A DNA stretch of 64,000 nucleotides from Casuarina equisetifolia (GCA_028551475.1 CM052359.1:12959583-13023582), one strand, 5' to 3'. Counted from the stretch's first letter, positions 31,215 to 46,100 are shown. Translations and numbers: made by a program. Notes: generated by a model not told the origin, from the letters alone.

Positions 31215-34200
31215 ATGGCTGACCCGTTGGTGAAGCGCGTCCTCCATAAGATTCGTAAGTGCCTCTCTCTGGTTGAAAGCTCTCTCTTCTCTGAGGCTTG
31301 GGCTAAGATTTCTTAGTTTCGTGTAGTTCGTGCTATGTTAGTTTGTGGTTGATGAGGGATGATTTATGGAGCGTTAATGCTAATAGAAAGAAGAAACACG
31401 AAGCGTTCTAGTACTTAAGCCGGGGGTTTGATTTGCTAAATCAACTGCTCCTGCTCGTGTTAATTTCCATTATGTTCGGACGCTGCTTAACCGGGGTGAC
31501 GAGTTTCAGTTTCTTATTTCGAAAAATCCTGCTTGTACTGGTATAATCTAATGGTCTCCCAAAGTCTGATATCATCTCTGTTAATAGTTTATAATTGACC
31601 TTTTACATCATTTCTTTTGTTTATCCGTTTTGACTCGTGATGTTTCTGTTTCTGGAAAGGGCATTCATTGTCCTACAACGTCATTGCCCTAATTCCTTAG
31701 TAAGTAGATAATCGTATTGATCGTCGTAGATTTAATTGCTTTATTAACTATTAGCTCCAATAGAAATATGGAATTTTTGAATTTCTGTGAGAGTTTAGGA
31801 TTTGTTATATTACGAAACTTTGTGTTTTCTTTTTCTTTTAACTTATTTGAATTAGAAGTTTTAACTTTGTCTATATTCCATATTTTGGCAGATTGTACTA
31901 AAAATATTTTGAAGAGGCAGGGGAAATATCAAAGTTATGTTTATAGTCTTCTTAGTATGTTTCATTTTGAACGAACAAATTTAGACAAGGTAGAAGCAGA
32001 AATGTTGAAAGGAACAAAGGATGAACCTCAAGTTCCTTTAAATTCTAAAGTTGAGAATATGACTGGCGATGATTATACTATCAGCAAACACAGTGGTGAG
32101 AGTGATCTGTCCAATAGAAAGTGGAGATTAGAGCCTGCTTGGATCACAAAAGCTCTTGAACCAGCTCTACAATTGTGTAGGTGGGCTCTGCCAACAGGTC
32201 TGTTAATGTTGGGTTTGTGTTCTTCATCATAATGGTATAACTGTGGGATGGCATTCATTGGCCTTACTATATGAATCAGTCACGGAACAATAGTAAGTCA
32301 AGTTGTCTCACTTTGGGACAAGCATCTAAGAAAAAATGACTCAATTTAACTTTGTCATTTTTAAAATTGAAGAAACAGAAGTTGAGTGGTAACATTTTTA
32401 ATATTTCCACATTCTAAATCTGCAGATGGATTTGGAAACAAAGCCCCACCTTCCAGTCGATCTCTTACAGAAATCATTGGAAGCATTCAACGGAGTAAGA
32501 TTGGGATCAAGGATTGGAGCTTTAGCGACCTTACAATTGGCCTATATCTTATTTACCTTCGTCAGGCATCTACAAATCCGTTTGAAGATGTTAAGGGCGT
32601 TCAGATCTCATCAGATTCAATAGTAAACTCTATACCCATTTTATGTCTTGATAAATAGATGCATATCCTCACTAAATGAATGTTATTTTTCCAATTTCCC
32701 ATTTATGGCCTTGTTTAAGAATTTTGTTTCTTGAATCCAAATTTCTTATGTGGGTAAGTATTTCGTAATTTAGGTGCAGGATCTCATCTACCACCTGGAG
32801 TTAGCAAAAGGTGCTTATAAGGAAAATGCTGCAGCCCTTGCAAGGATCAGCATGATTCGAGAAAGTAATGTCTTGAAGTTTGTCAAAAGTTCCAGTCTAA
32901 TGAGGCCTGGATATTATATTGGGGTTGATACCCATAGGAAACTTGTAATATTTGGAATCCGTGGCACTCAATCTGTCTATGACCTTATAACTGATGTTGT
33001 TTCTCTGAGTGATGAGGAAGTGACATTCGAAGGTTATTCTACACACTTTGGCACAGCTGAAGCTGCTCGATGGTTTCTTAGGCATGAATTAGAAACCATT
33101 AGAAAGTGCCTGGAAGAACATAAGGTGCCCATGAGTTACCTCTATCTGTTTTCAGATGTCGTTTCTTTTCTATATTTCCTTTTCTCAATTTATATAAGAG
33201 TGAGCTTTATATAATTTTTTTAACAGGGATATAGGTTAAGGCTTGTAGGTCATTCTCTTGGTGGTGCTACAGCTTCTGTACTAGCAATCATGCTTCGGAG
33301 AAAGTCATTTAAGGAGCTTGGATTTAGCCCTGACATTGTTTCTGCTGTCACTTATGGCACTGCACCTTGTGTCTCTAGAGAACTTTCTGAAAGCTGCTCC
33401 GATTATGTGACAACTGTTGTAATGCAGGTGTGTGGATGCGTTAACAAATTGTTGGCTATATTTTTCATAAGAAGCAATCTTTTTTATTGTTTATACAATT
33501 GCTGTCTTAGCAACTTCTCTTTGCTTCATCTGCCATGTTTCTGTCCTCTTATTGCCTTTCGTTTCTCCTTCTGTTCAGGATGATATTGTTCCTAGGTTAA
33601 GTGTAGCTTCTCTGACAAGGTTGAGGAATGAAATCCTTCAGACCGATTGGTAAGCAGCAATTAAGAGGACAGAAGTCCTCTAAGCAGTAACTAAGCTAGA
33701 TCTTTTGGGAATAAGCTGCATTCTATATAGGAATTATTTTCTGTTTGGAACTCAATTTTTAAAGTGCATGTCCTATTTGTTAATCTCTAAAAACTCACGG
33801 AAATGGAAAATTTTCAATTTTAACTGTCCATGAATTTGACCTTGGATAACAATTGATGCTTTTTGGGATTTTGGGATCAATATAATAGAATAATAAATCT
33901 TTACAAATTTCTTTATATGGAAACGAAAAGTGCATACACCATATTCTGGTGAGGGCTAGCTTGCGGTTCCATTGCCCTCGTGACAGAAAGTTGATTAAAT
34001 TGGTAATGGAGGAGCTTAACTTATATGAAATGTATCGGAACCCTTGAGTGAACCCTAGATTTTTGGATATATTTATCGTCTTTTTATCTCAAGGTGATTC
34101 TAGTTCCTGCAGTGTAGCTTCTCATTAAACTGATTAAGTATTTGGAACACAATTGGTCATGCAAGTTACATTGATAAGTGCTATAACTAGAAGTTTGATC

Positions 34201-35138
34201 TTAATTTTTTAAGTTTTGTAAAAATATACACGAATCACTTTATTTTACCAGTCTATCTCAAATTCTTTTTGAAGGTATCTACTAATATTCTGAGGAGGGT
34301 AGCTGGTAACCTCTCTAAGCAGTGTTATAAATATATATATATATATATATATAGAGGATCGTCTTTTGTGATTTTTTAAATTATAATTACCTTGCTTGGT
34401 AGGGGCCAGTTATACATTGATAGCATATTAAACTAGGTTCTGTATCAAAACCTTAACATACACCAATCAGTTTATTTTTCCAGTCTCTCTCAATTCTTTT
34501 TGAAGTTATCTACTAATATTCTGAGGGTAGCTGGTAACCTCTCTAAGCAGTCAGAATATTATATATATTACATATATTAAGGATTGTCTTTTTGATTTTT
34601 TAAATTATAATTCCCTGGTTGTGTGGGGGCCAGTTATATATTGACAGTCAAAGTAAGCTAGGTTCTGTATCTAGAAGGCGGCTTCTTCTGTTTCAGACAT
34701 CGCTTTCATATGCATGGTACTGATCAGGGATTTATGGAAACCTTGTTTGCTGCATTTTCACAGGATGAGTTTGATTGAGAAAGAGGACTGGAAGAATGTA
34801 ATAGATTTGGTTACAAATGCAAAGCTGGTTGTGTCTTCACTGCAAGATGTAGCACGGAAAATGGCTGATTATGCAAACTTTAGGAACAAGAGAGCTTCTT
34901 CTGGTATGTTTGGCCCCGAGCTCTCAACGTTTCCAAATATTATTGTGTTACATCTCTCTCAACTGTTGCTTTAGATCATGCCAGATGATAACCTTTTGAT
35001 ATTTTTAGTTCATAAGTACGTACATCATGGTTCGTTGTTCTGCTCTAAATGTTATGATCTGTCTGGAACCCCTGCTTCGGTTCTAGGCATTGTGGGAATT
35101 TTCTCTGGGATTGGTTACAATCATACTTTATGCTTGGA

Positions 35139-35169
<31 letters not shown>

Positions 35170-35843
35170 GATTGTGTATTTTCGTGCTCTCTCTCTCCCG
35201 CCCCCTCTCCCCTTGTTATATCCGTTCTATCTACCTGAAGAATTGACTCAACTGTTTTTCGAAGTACATTTTGATTTAAGCAGTCAAGTTACAGAATCTA
35301 CTTTGAGCAAAGTCAGGCTGCTTATTTACTGTGAAATGCAGTGCTCTAAAACCAAGTCAAGCTGCTTTTTTACAGAATTTACCCGTAATCAATCTTAACT
35401 ATCTGAACCATATATCTACACATACAATTATGCGTGCGTACATGCATGCATATATGCATACATATTTGCAATCTCACTATTCACTGGAATGTTGTTTTAA
35501 TGTTTGAACGGACGGTTCTTTCATAGGGGAGTCACCTGCTGCTCCTGTATTCCCTTCATCCTCCCAAACAGCAAAACAGAGTGCTGTTCTCGTTCAAAAG
35601 GAAGAAGCTAGCTCTTCGTTGTGTGAAGAGTTATTTGTTCCAGGGACTGTTTTTTTTATAAAGAGGAACGTGGACACTCAGGCTGGCATCAGCAGGGAGT
35701 TTTTCACACTCTGGAAGAGACATTCAGGCGAACATTTTGAGAGGATAGTGCTCTCTGGCAACATAATTTCGGACCACAAGTGTGATAGCCATTATTATGC
35801 TTTGAGAGATGTTGTCAAAGGTCTGCCAGGGCCTGACGATTAA
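31215..35843 (+). CDS. Class 3 lipase (alpha/beta hydrolase), diacylglycerol-lipase-like
   Basis: Eight exons fit GT-AG rules and keep one frame: 31215-31254, 31892-32197, 32426-32622, 32774-33124, 33227-33427, 33579-33649, 34764-34903 and 35527-35843, giving 540 residues. The lipase core is LVIFGIRGTQSVYDLITD, then LRLVGHSLGGATASVLA with the nucleophile Ser in GHSLGG (exon 5). A candidate catalytic Asp is in QDDIVPRLS (exon 6) and a candidate His in CDSHYYALRDVV near the end. Such proteins hydrolyse ester bonds of mono- or diacylglycerols or phospholipids, and plant relatives were once called calmodulin-binding heat-shock-like. The first exon-exon join is the least certain part because exon 1 codes for only 13 residues. 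The pre-core region (residues 15-180) is weakly conserved. Confidence 0.88.
34220..34680 (+). repeat. ~232-bp tandem duplication with AT runs in lipase intron 6
   Basis: The stretches 34220-34450 and 34451-34680 share long matching segments, such as CCAGTCT-TCTC, TTCTTTTTGAAG, TAGCTGGTAACCTCTCTAAG and CTAGGTTCTGTATC. Each has an AT microsatellite in the middle, longer in the first copy (34329-34352). Confidence 0.8.
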
Positions 35844-38002
35844 GGAATTTCTAGATGACTGGAAACATGTTACTTGGATGATCAATCCTTTGCAAACAAA
35901 AATTTCGAAATAGTTTTTGAACAAATATTTGTTTGTATAATAGTTGTCTTTTGTCACTCCTTTTGGTTTATGTAATATCAGTTTTGACAAACTTTAGGGG
36001 GGCATGTCCTCAATTCTTTGTTGATCAAGTTTCACTTAGTGGTATGTTCTATTAGTTACTAAGGCTTTCCTTTCTAGTAGTCCCTTAGTTGCAAAGTGAA
36101 ATGTTAAGGACAGGTGAATAATGTTTCATATTATTTAAATTTTACTTGAAAATTCTCTTTGCAAAATAAGTTTTGTTAACAAGTTGTTGCTTCAAATGTC
36201 ATATCATGATAAATAATTTCAAACCAATTAGACAGTGACACTCAGCAACATGATAAATAATGTTATTTCGCTCTTTGCACCTCCAAAACTCTTCAATTTG
36301 ACCTTTTCAAACATCATATAAATGCTTTTCATGGGTGCCTCCATTTTTCAATAGAAATGTGCTGATGTTATCATACTTGGTTTTGAGTAGAAAAAGTAAG
36401 TACAATTTTGCTAATGTAGAAAATAACAACAATTATAATTTGATCAATGAACCATTTTTCTTTCATTCATTCATTCATTGAATGATAAATAACTATAAGG
36501 GAGGGAGATAGACGATTTAAATGACTATAAGGTATGCGAACTCCAAAACCACCACTACACCAGGTCTCTATCCTTTTAGCCTTCAGAAATATCCATCTTC
36601 TAGTCCGTTTCATGTTTAAGGAAGTCAGTCCTGTGAGCCAAGTTGGTGTTCTTTACACAAAATCGTATCAAAATTGTACAATGCTATCGATTATCATCAC
36701 TCTTCTTGTCCTTTTATTTTTGTCGAATGTGGAACACAAACCCCATGGAAGCATGCGTTACCACTCGTTGTTGGAGTGAAAAGAGTTTGGCACTATTATG
36801 AATATGATCGAGCCCTGTTTCGGGGTGGAATTGAGTGGCTCACGTGAACGAGATATTACTTTTCCTTAAGATAAAGTTCCTAATGGCAATTTCTTATTCT
36901 ACAGGAAGAGACATACAGTAAAAGATAAGCTTTAGTATAGAAAGGTAAGCTTTTTGTTGTAACTTAATGGAGCTTTCCCACTATCGCCTACCTTAAAAAG
37001 ATGTGTCTAAGCAAGAATTGGCTGTACTCGTTGCCACACCTAGAGCAGCCCTAGGGTTCTATAGCATCCAAGGTGAAGAAGAAACAAAATTCAAAAGGCA
37101 ATCAGCCGACGGAATGTTGTCTTTTTTGGGTCTGCAGGAAATAGCATCTATCCTTCATATGAAGTTCAACGAAACTCCCACTAGTGAAAGAATAACTACT
37201 AATTCTTAATAACAATTTCAGTGGTTGGATAAGATTTATAAAATTTCATTTCTTCTAATCAATACAAGAATGCATGCATCTTTATGAATGAAACTATACA
37301 AGCTTGGGTGTTAATTGTTGTTACTGGCATGGATTGGATTAAGTTTGGGCCGGCCCTGATCAAGAATGGATCCTTCACTAGAAATGGCAGCCCAGCCCAA
37401 ACTTGGAAGAAGTACTGAACAATGGTAGGCAGCTTTGCACTCACTACTGCTCATATTCTTCTTTTTTTTTTTTTTTTAACCTATTGGTAACTGGGTGAAT
37501 ATGATTGGAATGTCTTCCATGATGGTGATTGTCAGAAAAGAGACAGGAAGAAAGGACAAGAAAAAGCGAGGAAAGAAAGGACAAGGAAATAAGAGCTTGA
37601 CCTGATTTACAATTTACGATAGCAAAAAGAGTAAGATGAATGCACCATGTGCTGTATCCGAGTATTTTAGAGTGGCAACAATTGACGTTAATAGCTGTGA
37701 TTGCTACAGAAAGTATATTGTAAACATGTTGGCCGAATTTCCAGCCGTAAACATGATTGACAACTAACTTTTGCTACGTTAATACGACATTCTAAGTCAA
37801 AGATAAGATAAAATACTTTGCACTAAACCACCACTCTGTGATAGACCATAATGCATTGCAGTTCATAGAGAAATAAGTTTTTTTTATATATTAAAATACT
37901 CAATTATTTTTTTTTCTTCTAGTTCATAAAAGCTATTGTACTTTAAAAAGTGAAGCTCTTGAGATATGATAGAAAATTCATGGAATAGAGGGGCATGGAA
38001 AA

Positions 38003-38048
38003 TTGGTCTTCATCTTCCTAAACATGGGTTTAGGAAGATGAAGACCAA
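38003..38048. repeat. Perfect 21-bp inverted repeat with a 4-nt loop
   Basis: Left arm 38003-38023 (TTGGTCTTCATCTTCC then TAAAC) and right arm 38028-38048 are exact reverse complements, separated by ATGG. The pairing does not extend beyond the arms. The transcript of either strand would fold into a very stable hairpin. Confidence 0.95.
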
Positions 38049-40111
38049 CATAAAATATGAAGGGGACTTGTTTGAATTCAAACTAAGCGATTTTGGCTTA
38101 TATTACTATTATTGTTATTATTTACCTAAAGAAAACTTATATGTATTGAAATCAATACAAGATAAGATTAGGGACATAATTCTAAGATGAGACCATTAAT
38201 AACTTCAAAATAGATCGAGTATGGTTTTTCTAGTTCTCAAGCACCTTGGATACACAATCTTTTAGTTATTTTGAGTTTCTTTTTAAATGAAATAATCTAT
38301 TAATAATAAGAATTTTGTAAGAAACCTAAGTTCAAGCCAAAAGTTAGATGATAAAGAGGAGACCAATTTCATTTTAAACATTACTCAAATATCTTTTATC
38401 TCTAATGTGGGATGATTACATTCTTTAATAGCCTCCCTCCAATTGGCATGTTAAGAGTAATAAGGTTGAATGTGGTTTAAAGTAGACCATATCTTAAGCT
38501 CTAATATCATATAACAAATCTTAAAATCTAACTTAAAAATCAATTCATAAGTTAAAAGGACAAATCCACTTCAAAACATTACTGAAAAATCTTATCTCTA
38601 TAATAGAATTACGTCCGTCGACACCTTTTTATAACTTCAAAAGTGACCCTGGGGTTAGTTTTGGAGTCTCATTATGCATATTGAGACAAAGTGGCAGCGG
38701 AAAGCTTCTGCCTAATTGGTTTAAAAAATGTATGGTTTCGGTCTTGGCCTACTTGACCAGTTTCCCCATCCCACAACCCATTAATCATCTTGTCAAATAA
38801 TTCATCAGATGAGGTTAACTTCTGCCATGGACCCTTACAGCTTTTCCAAGGTTGTCTCCACCTGTGATAGTTATCTTAGACACAAAGTCTAAACCCAATG
38901 ATCTACAAGTTTTTTCTTCATCGATGCCTTCACAAACCAAGACAAACCCACCCATCCCTCTCACAAATCTTCTATTACGTACCGTCTCGATATGACCACT
39001 CCATTGTCCTTATTGCTCTTCATAAAAGATTATATCGGTCCCTATATTGAGGTAAAGACTTTGAACGATTGCACCCCATTCGAACTACACGAGGTTTTAA
39101 TACAAATGTGTAATGAAATCATGTCATGTAAACTACACATAAGCATACGCTTTGTTTATAGTCCTGAAAACGAAGTTTCTTTTTGTTGACGTTTCTCAAT
39201 CATCAAGCAACAGCTTTACCGTCACGGGACATGTTGCAGGGGATCAAAGTCGGTGGTTGAACGCCGGAGTAACTTGCAGAAGCTGCATAAACCGAGGGAT
39301 ATTATATTAAAAATGTAGCTTTCCGAAGGCCTCCATATTTAACTGTGTTCAGGTTTGTCTTCTTATCTGTGAACGTTTCTTGTTGTAGCTGAGCAATGCA
39401 AGGAACTGGGGGAGTAAACAATGGAGGTTTTATTGGGTTTCTTCTTGGTAGAGAACAAGAAGTGGAATATAGAAACCCTAGATCTCTGGCAATCATCCAT
39501 ACACGTGCAGTGGCCCCACGTGTAAACTGGGTGTCGGCTTGACCGGTCGTAGTGGAACTCTTGTCACCATCGTTTTCCGGCACCATCTTTGTCTATACAA
39601 CCAAACCTCTCCCTCCAAATGATTCTTTTAGTTGGCGAAAGAAAACACGAGTGATTCCTACTTCAATTCTGTTTTTTATTTTTTATTTTTGTCTACCTTC
39701 TTGACATTATTTCCATTTTGTCATTTCAGTATTTGTTGGGAAAAAACCCATGTTTTTAAAATGATTTAAATATTACCCTCACTTCGTCTCTTTTTTATCT
39801 GTTATTCCTAAGTTACTTTTTGAGTTAAATTTTTAAATATTCTCATTAGAGTTCAAATTGTATCCTATTCTATTTTAATTATCTCTTGATGTTCCTATAT
39901 CATAATAACTTCTTGATATGTAAAAAGGTATTAAAAATTATGAATCTTATATTAGAAATGAACAATCTTAAAAAAACTTGTATGATAAAATGACCCTTCA
40001 ACTTTTAGAGCATCTTTTAAGTTTGGTCTTTAAATGCTTTGACAACATCAATTCTTTATTTATAAATTCGGTTTTCTAGGGAAGTTCTTTTTATTTTTAA
40101 GAAAAAATAAC

Positions 40112-40113
<2 letters not shown>

Positions 40114-40159
<46 letters not shown>
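40114..40159 (+). repeat. (TTA)n microsatellite
   Basis: About 15 uninterrupted TTA units in intergenic DNA. Confidence 0.95.
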
Positions 40160-43100
40160 GGTATCTTTGTGCTCTTGACATTCAAATAACATGAAATTTA
40201 GTTTGTAATCAAATATTTGCAGGACTTTCTTTCATTGCTTAACCATCCTGTTCACGAGACTATTGACTGAAATTTTTGTGGGTTTTCTTATTTCACCCAT
40301 TACTCAAACTTTCGGCTCTGTCCTTTGCCCTTTGCTCTTTGGAAGACAAACAATACATTCAACGTCTGAAAAGAGAATGACTCCTATTTTATCCTCTTCC
40401 AAACACATTCCAACTACGGGGCTGGCGGTGACATGGACGCGGCCCTCTGGGACCCACGATCATAAAACCGGGGCCACACGTGTGCCTGGATCTCGAGGAA
40501 TGTATCGAAGACTCGTCTTGGTGTTTTGTCCTGGTTTGTTTTGTTTTGTTTTGTTTTATTTATTTATTTTTATATATGCTTGCTGTTCTCCAGAGTCGAG
40601 TCTCCTCTTGATGAAATCACTTCTTAGAGCATTAAAACTCGATAATTTGTACGCTTGTTTCTTCTTTCCAAAATTTATAGTATTCTAAGAACTGTTCTTG
40701 TGAATACAAGTTTGAGATTTTAGTCAAGAATCAAATCCATTGGTTAACGAGAAAAACCAGAAAGAAACGCTTCACCAACACCAACAGGCGTACATGTTTG
40801 GTTCGGGGTTCCATCAATAAGATGGCTGTTGCCGGGGATTAGTTGAAGCAACATGAACAAAGAAACGTATTATAGAATTTGTTTGATTTCTTAATTATTC
40901 ATTGTCCCAACACAAACTTTAGTTTAACAGCTAAAATTTGTTAAAACCAAGACCCAATAAATTAAGCAGCCCAACGCGCAAAATAAAGTCTACTGATGTT
41001 AGAAGTTAAGGAGGTTGAAAAGCGCTGGTAGAATCTGGAAAAAGAATAATCGTTGGAGGTGAATTCAAATGCAGGGAAAAGAATATATGGGTAGGGACTC
41101 AACTTTGCAAGTGCTTTTAACTAGCAGCTTGTCTAGGTTAGGTAAAGATTAGAAAGTGACTTGTCTTTAAATGAGTGCCTTTGCCTGCGAAGAGCTTTGG
41201 CGTTTTTTGACAGATAATCACAGGGTTTATCTGTGTACCCATTTGCTGAAAATTTTTCTAGGCAAAAATTAGAAGGGAAGTTCCTCTTCTAGGCAGGAAC
41301 TTTGAATGTGTCTAATAGGAGATGAAGTTCCTCTATGAGTTCCTTTTCTTCTAAGGTAGAATGGGAAGAAAAGAATGAAAACTGCGCTTTATTGGGTTAC
41401 AAAAAGAAGAAACAAAAAGGAAAGGAAATTGGGTTGGATTTGTATAGAAAGTCACAACAGCATGTTTCAAATCTCTAAAAGTTTTCGAACCAGATGCTCT
41501 CTTCGTACACATTATATGTTAATCTATAAGATGCTGGACCATAGATATCTGGGGCATGCCAGGCACTTTGTTTGAACAATTATTATCATGGAGACGAGAT
41601 GGAAGGTGGGGCATCCAAGTTTCAGGTAAAGACACAAACATACGTGCAGCGCTTGCATGTTTAGCTCAAGTAAAACAACAATTAGGACTTGTTTTGACGG
41701 ACCCACTGATAAAGAGGATGTAGTGGAAGAAGCTTGGCTGGTTCAATTGGTGTTTGTTCCTTAACTCAATATCTAAACCATTTTATTGGCTGTGACCTTG
41801 TGAATGTGCACTCATCTTTATTGCATTTCTTCAAGACCCTCTTGCAGATTCTCTCTGAACTGTTAGCCATTTTGAAGTTGCATATTACTGTTGCCATTTC
41901 TTCTTGTTGTATTGACACTAAGTACACAAAAGTTGCGGGAAAATGGCCCACATTTCTTGCTTCTAGTAATGATAGCCTCAAACTATAGTTTTTTATTAGC
42001 TATAATAAATAAAATTCTTAAAAAACAATCTTTACCTAATGTGGGTGTTTCTAACATCTATCTTTGAGAGCTAAATGATTACAATAAGAAACATACATAT
42101 ATACTAATAAGTGTCTATGGGTTTTATGTGGCTCGGGATAATAATTTTCTACATTCACATAACAACTTTCTCATATTGCATTTGTGATTTGCACTTTTCT
42201 CTTTCAAGGCTTCATCACTCATCTCTGTTGATGTAAAAAATTAAAAAAAAAATTAAAAAATTACGTCGCTTGCAGTAAAAGAAAAACTTACAGAAAATAA
42301 CAAACCGAATTTAATCCTCCCTCCGTAACCTAGTCCCCTTTCTTGGGATGGTTCGTAGACTTACAATTTCATAAATTTCTTATGCCCTTAGAGATGGAAA
42401 TCATAATTTTGTCCTTAGTACTAATTTGGACGCCCCACTTGACATGGTCCGCTTAAAGTCACGAGAGTTCATTCTTAATGGGAAAAGAAGAAAAAGGTTG
42501 AAAGAATATGGTACATTAAATTTGTGTTGGTCCAAATATTAGTTGAATTCATGTGTCTTCAAATGGGAGGACACCGAAGCATCCGACAGCAAGGTACGAG
42601 CAACATATATTCTTTGTAAGAATCAAAGTTTTCAAACAATGTTTAGGGAAAGTGATTATAATTAGGTTCTTGTGTCTGTAATTGACTATATTTTTAGTTG
42701 TGCTCCTTACATGGCGTGTTTATTATGGGAACAAAACGTTGTGGCCAAATTAGAAAGTTGTGCACTTTGTGACACGGTTGAGAAGAGATGCTCTTAAGAT
42801 AGAAAATGAAGTATTGGTATATTACTCTTTCATTTCTTTTCAAAAGAAATCCAACTTTAGAATGCAAAAGGCCTGTCCGGAAGTTGTTTATATTTCCAAG
42901 CTAGAATAAAGTCCAGACACATGAGTTTATGCTTTGCTCATTAAAGATTGGCTGACCCACCCTCATTATTGTCTAAAGGTGATTATTATTCTACAATCCC
43001 CCATAATTAACATGCTTTCTTGTCTCCAAGATCATTTTTTTTTTTCATGCTCAAGTGGCCAACAAAGTACACGACTGAAAGGCGTTCTCCACTGTGGGGA

Positions 43101-46100
43101 ATAATGGCTGCCAATGAGGTGGATCAAATCAGCCCCCTCTTGATACGTCCAACTGTATTGTCTCATAGTGGTCATAGGTTAGCCTTGTCATCATCCTATC
43201 CTAATTTTTCATTTATTCATCGTGATTAGAAGTTTGATTTCACTGTGGCTCTGCTTTATTATAGGTTACCTTTGAGTAAAGCCTCTTGATTTGCTAATGC
43301 GGGAAGCTAAATCCATTTAAAAAAAAAAAAAAAACCGACGTTCTGGAGAATACTTTTCAGAAGAGGAAATCAATTTCATCCTTTCAAAACAGGAAGTTCC
43401 TTCTTCAAATGAGCTCCAATGGCTGCCTCGGTAAGCTGAAGGATCCACCAGTGTTTACGTGCACGGTTCATCTTTATCTATCCCCAAAAAGAGAAAAGGT
43501 TTCTTTGTGCTGACACTCGAAAACATATATCTCAAAATGGTTAAAATAAATCCAGTCAAAAAAACAAAATCATACAAAAATAAATATGGGGAAGGTTTTG
43601 TTTTTTGAATTGGGGGATGATAAGGTTTGGTATCATTATTGAGCTTGGGTGTGGGGTCCAAGTGCACGTTCGGTTGAGGTCTACATGTTGGTGCCTATAT
43701 GTGACACAAGAAAGTGATTGAAAGTGATAATGATTATACATAGAGATTAATTAATGAGAATAATACAGTATTGCTAGACAAGCTGTACCTTCTAGGTTAG
43801 ACAAACTCATATACTAGAACAGGGAAATTCTCCCCCCTTCTCCCCCTCTGGATATCCTCTTTGTGCTTCCTTGGTCAAGTGTTCTACTGCAGTGTCACTG
43901 TCTTTTGTTTCATTCAATTTTGGAACATGCTCCCTTTTTCCTTTGTCTTTTTGGCTCTTTTACATTTTGGTTTTCTGTACCAAACCATTTTCATAAACTC
44001 AATAATCACAAACACCCTTAAACACAAATCAATAATAAACATGGAAAAGTAAAAAACTAAACAAGATGGAAAGAAGTGTTGAAGAGAGCGTGATTAGTTT
44101 TGTTTTAGCAAATTAATTAGTACTTACACGCATGAAGAAATACGTTGGATTAAGTATTATGAAACCGATTACCTAAGACCTTTGCTTTGTGGATTATTTA
44201 TATCGGGATTTGGAAAGTTTTAGTTACATTTACGAAGATAGTAAACTAAATTGCTGTACCATCTCTCACCAAACCCGAAGACCAATTATCTTACTCTTCA
44301 GTTTGTCGTGGCTTGGGTAGCCTCACTCAACCAAGTTAAAAATTCTTTTCGAATAAGACAAATCAGGTAAAATTACTTTACCATAAGTGAAGATCCTAAC
44401 CATAGCCCCTATGTGAAATTTCTAAACAAATACCCAATTTAGAAACTCGATAATCAGATTATGAGGAACGACAAGACATATATCCCTGTACAGAAAATCT
44501 TAACTATTTATGGAAAACTTGTTCTGTCATTTTCTTCCGGAGGGAGCATGGTTTTGCCTGGGCCTGGAAGTTAACTGGGTTTGGGTTTTCCCTATAGGCT
44601 GTTTAGATTAATCAGTTAAAGGCTAAAAGGTTTAAACTGTCTGACTTTGAATTTGGTCTTGCTACCAATGAAGCTGATCCCAGAAAGCTAGTTTACGGTC
44701 AAATTATGTTCAGAATTCTGATAATTGAGGTGGCAAATCAAGACAGCAAATGTTGACTCCAAAAAGAATCAATTTCTTTGAACTCTTCACTTTCAAGTTC
44801 GGTATTACAGCTTTTTCAACAGATCTAACATATTATAAGACAAATAATTAGCTGCTACAAGAATCTAAACTGATGAAAATAATAAATGTGTTCTTTCCTC
44901 ATAAAGGAGAAAATTTGGTCGAACCCCTCTATCATCTGAGAATCCAAAGTACTACTTTGGTCTACTATCAATCCCTTACCTGCAGGGAAGATCAATATCA
45001 GGATTATAATAACTTTGGCTATCTAATTATATTAGGAGAATGAAATCAACTACTAGGCACCCTAGGAACCTAGGAGAATAAAATCTACTGCTATGGCTAG
45101 GTGTAGCTCGTAGCACTAGAGGATAGGGCCCTGATATACAAGGTCTTGTAGAAAATAATGAAATCTAGGATGAGTTTTAGTTGTTTCTGGGTTGATCCGA
45201 TTCTACATGGATGGTGAACTAATTTGACTATTAGTTATTAGCTTTCAGGCCCCATAATAATTTAGCTCAACTAAATCTCCTGGAACAAGGCCTTGATTGG
45301 TACATTAAACTAATGAATCAGACAGATGCTTGGAATACCTGACAGCTGTGGAATCGTTCAGCTGGACGTTGAGTTGTTTAGGTTCTCACAACCTTTTGAT
45401 TTTATTACTTCTGACACTGTTGTTTTCGAAAGCTTTTGTTTAACAGTATCTGATTTTACCATATGGAGTGAATATTCAAATATTGGAGCCAGTTAGCTGT
45501 TCTTTCTATTGCTCTGGGGAAGGATCTGGCCAAATATGAAGGAAGACGACGAGTATGGAGATCCCAAGCTCATCATAAGTGCACGTGAGAACCAGAATCA
45601 CAAACAAAAATCTTCCATATGCTTCACGGAAATTTTCACTTCACAATGATTTTGGGTTCCCAAAAATCTGTCCTCTGTTACCATTGTGCTCTCCAAGAGA
45701 AGGAAATTATCCGAGGATTTCTTCCCACTTAACTCAGCAAAAACCAAATAAGTATCACGATCAGAAACCTTGACTAGGTTACAAATATTGTTCTAGTTGA
45801 TTAAAACGGGATTGGATTTAGGTTGTTTCTTCCTCATGGAGGAGAATCATCATCAATGCTGCTGGCGGTTTACTTATATATGCAGTTTAGTTTGTTAAAC
45901 ACGGGACGAACATCTCGAATTTGTTGACCGAGCAACAACAAGAAGCTTAAACATGGTGAAGAATCTTTTTGTTCCACTGGAGGAGGATAACCCATATTGC
46001 TTTTATGCAGAAAATTTTCAACCTAACTTCTTTGTTGATCCACATGCTCTCATATTCTAGTATATTTAACCTCTAAATGTAGTTGTGGTTATCACAAAAA

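Noticed and set aside
36682..36780. 32-codon frame with a hydrophobic start, possible secreted peptide.
   Set aside because: It has no known peptide motif at its C-terminus and no clear promoter. It is too short to support without expression or conservation.
38003..38048. Calling the 21-bp hairpin a miRNA gene.
   Set aside because: The loop is only 4 nt, the arms do not extend into a longer imperfect stem, and the arm matches no miRNA family I recognise.
40263..40688. 141-residue open frame on the + strand.
   Set aside because: It has no domain, includes a TTTTG microsatellite translated as a hydrophobic run, and has no promoter or homology that I can support.
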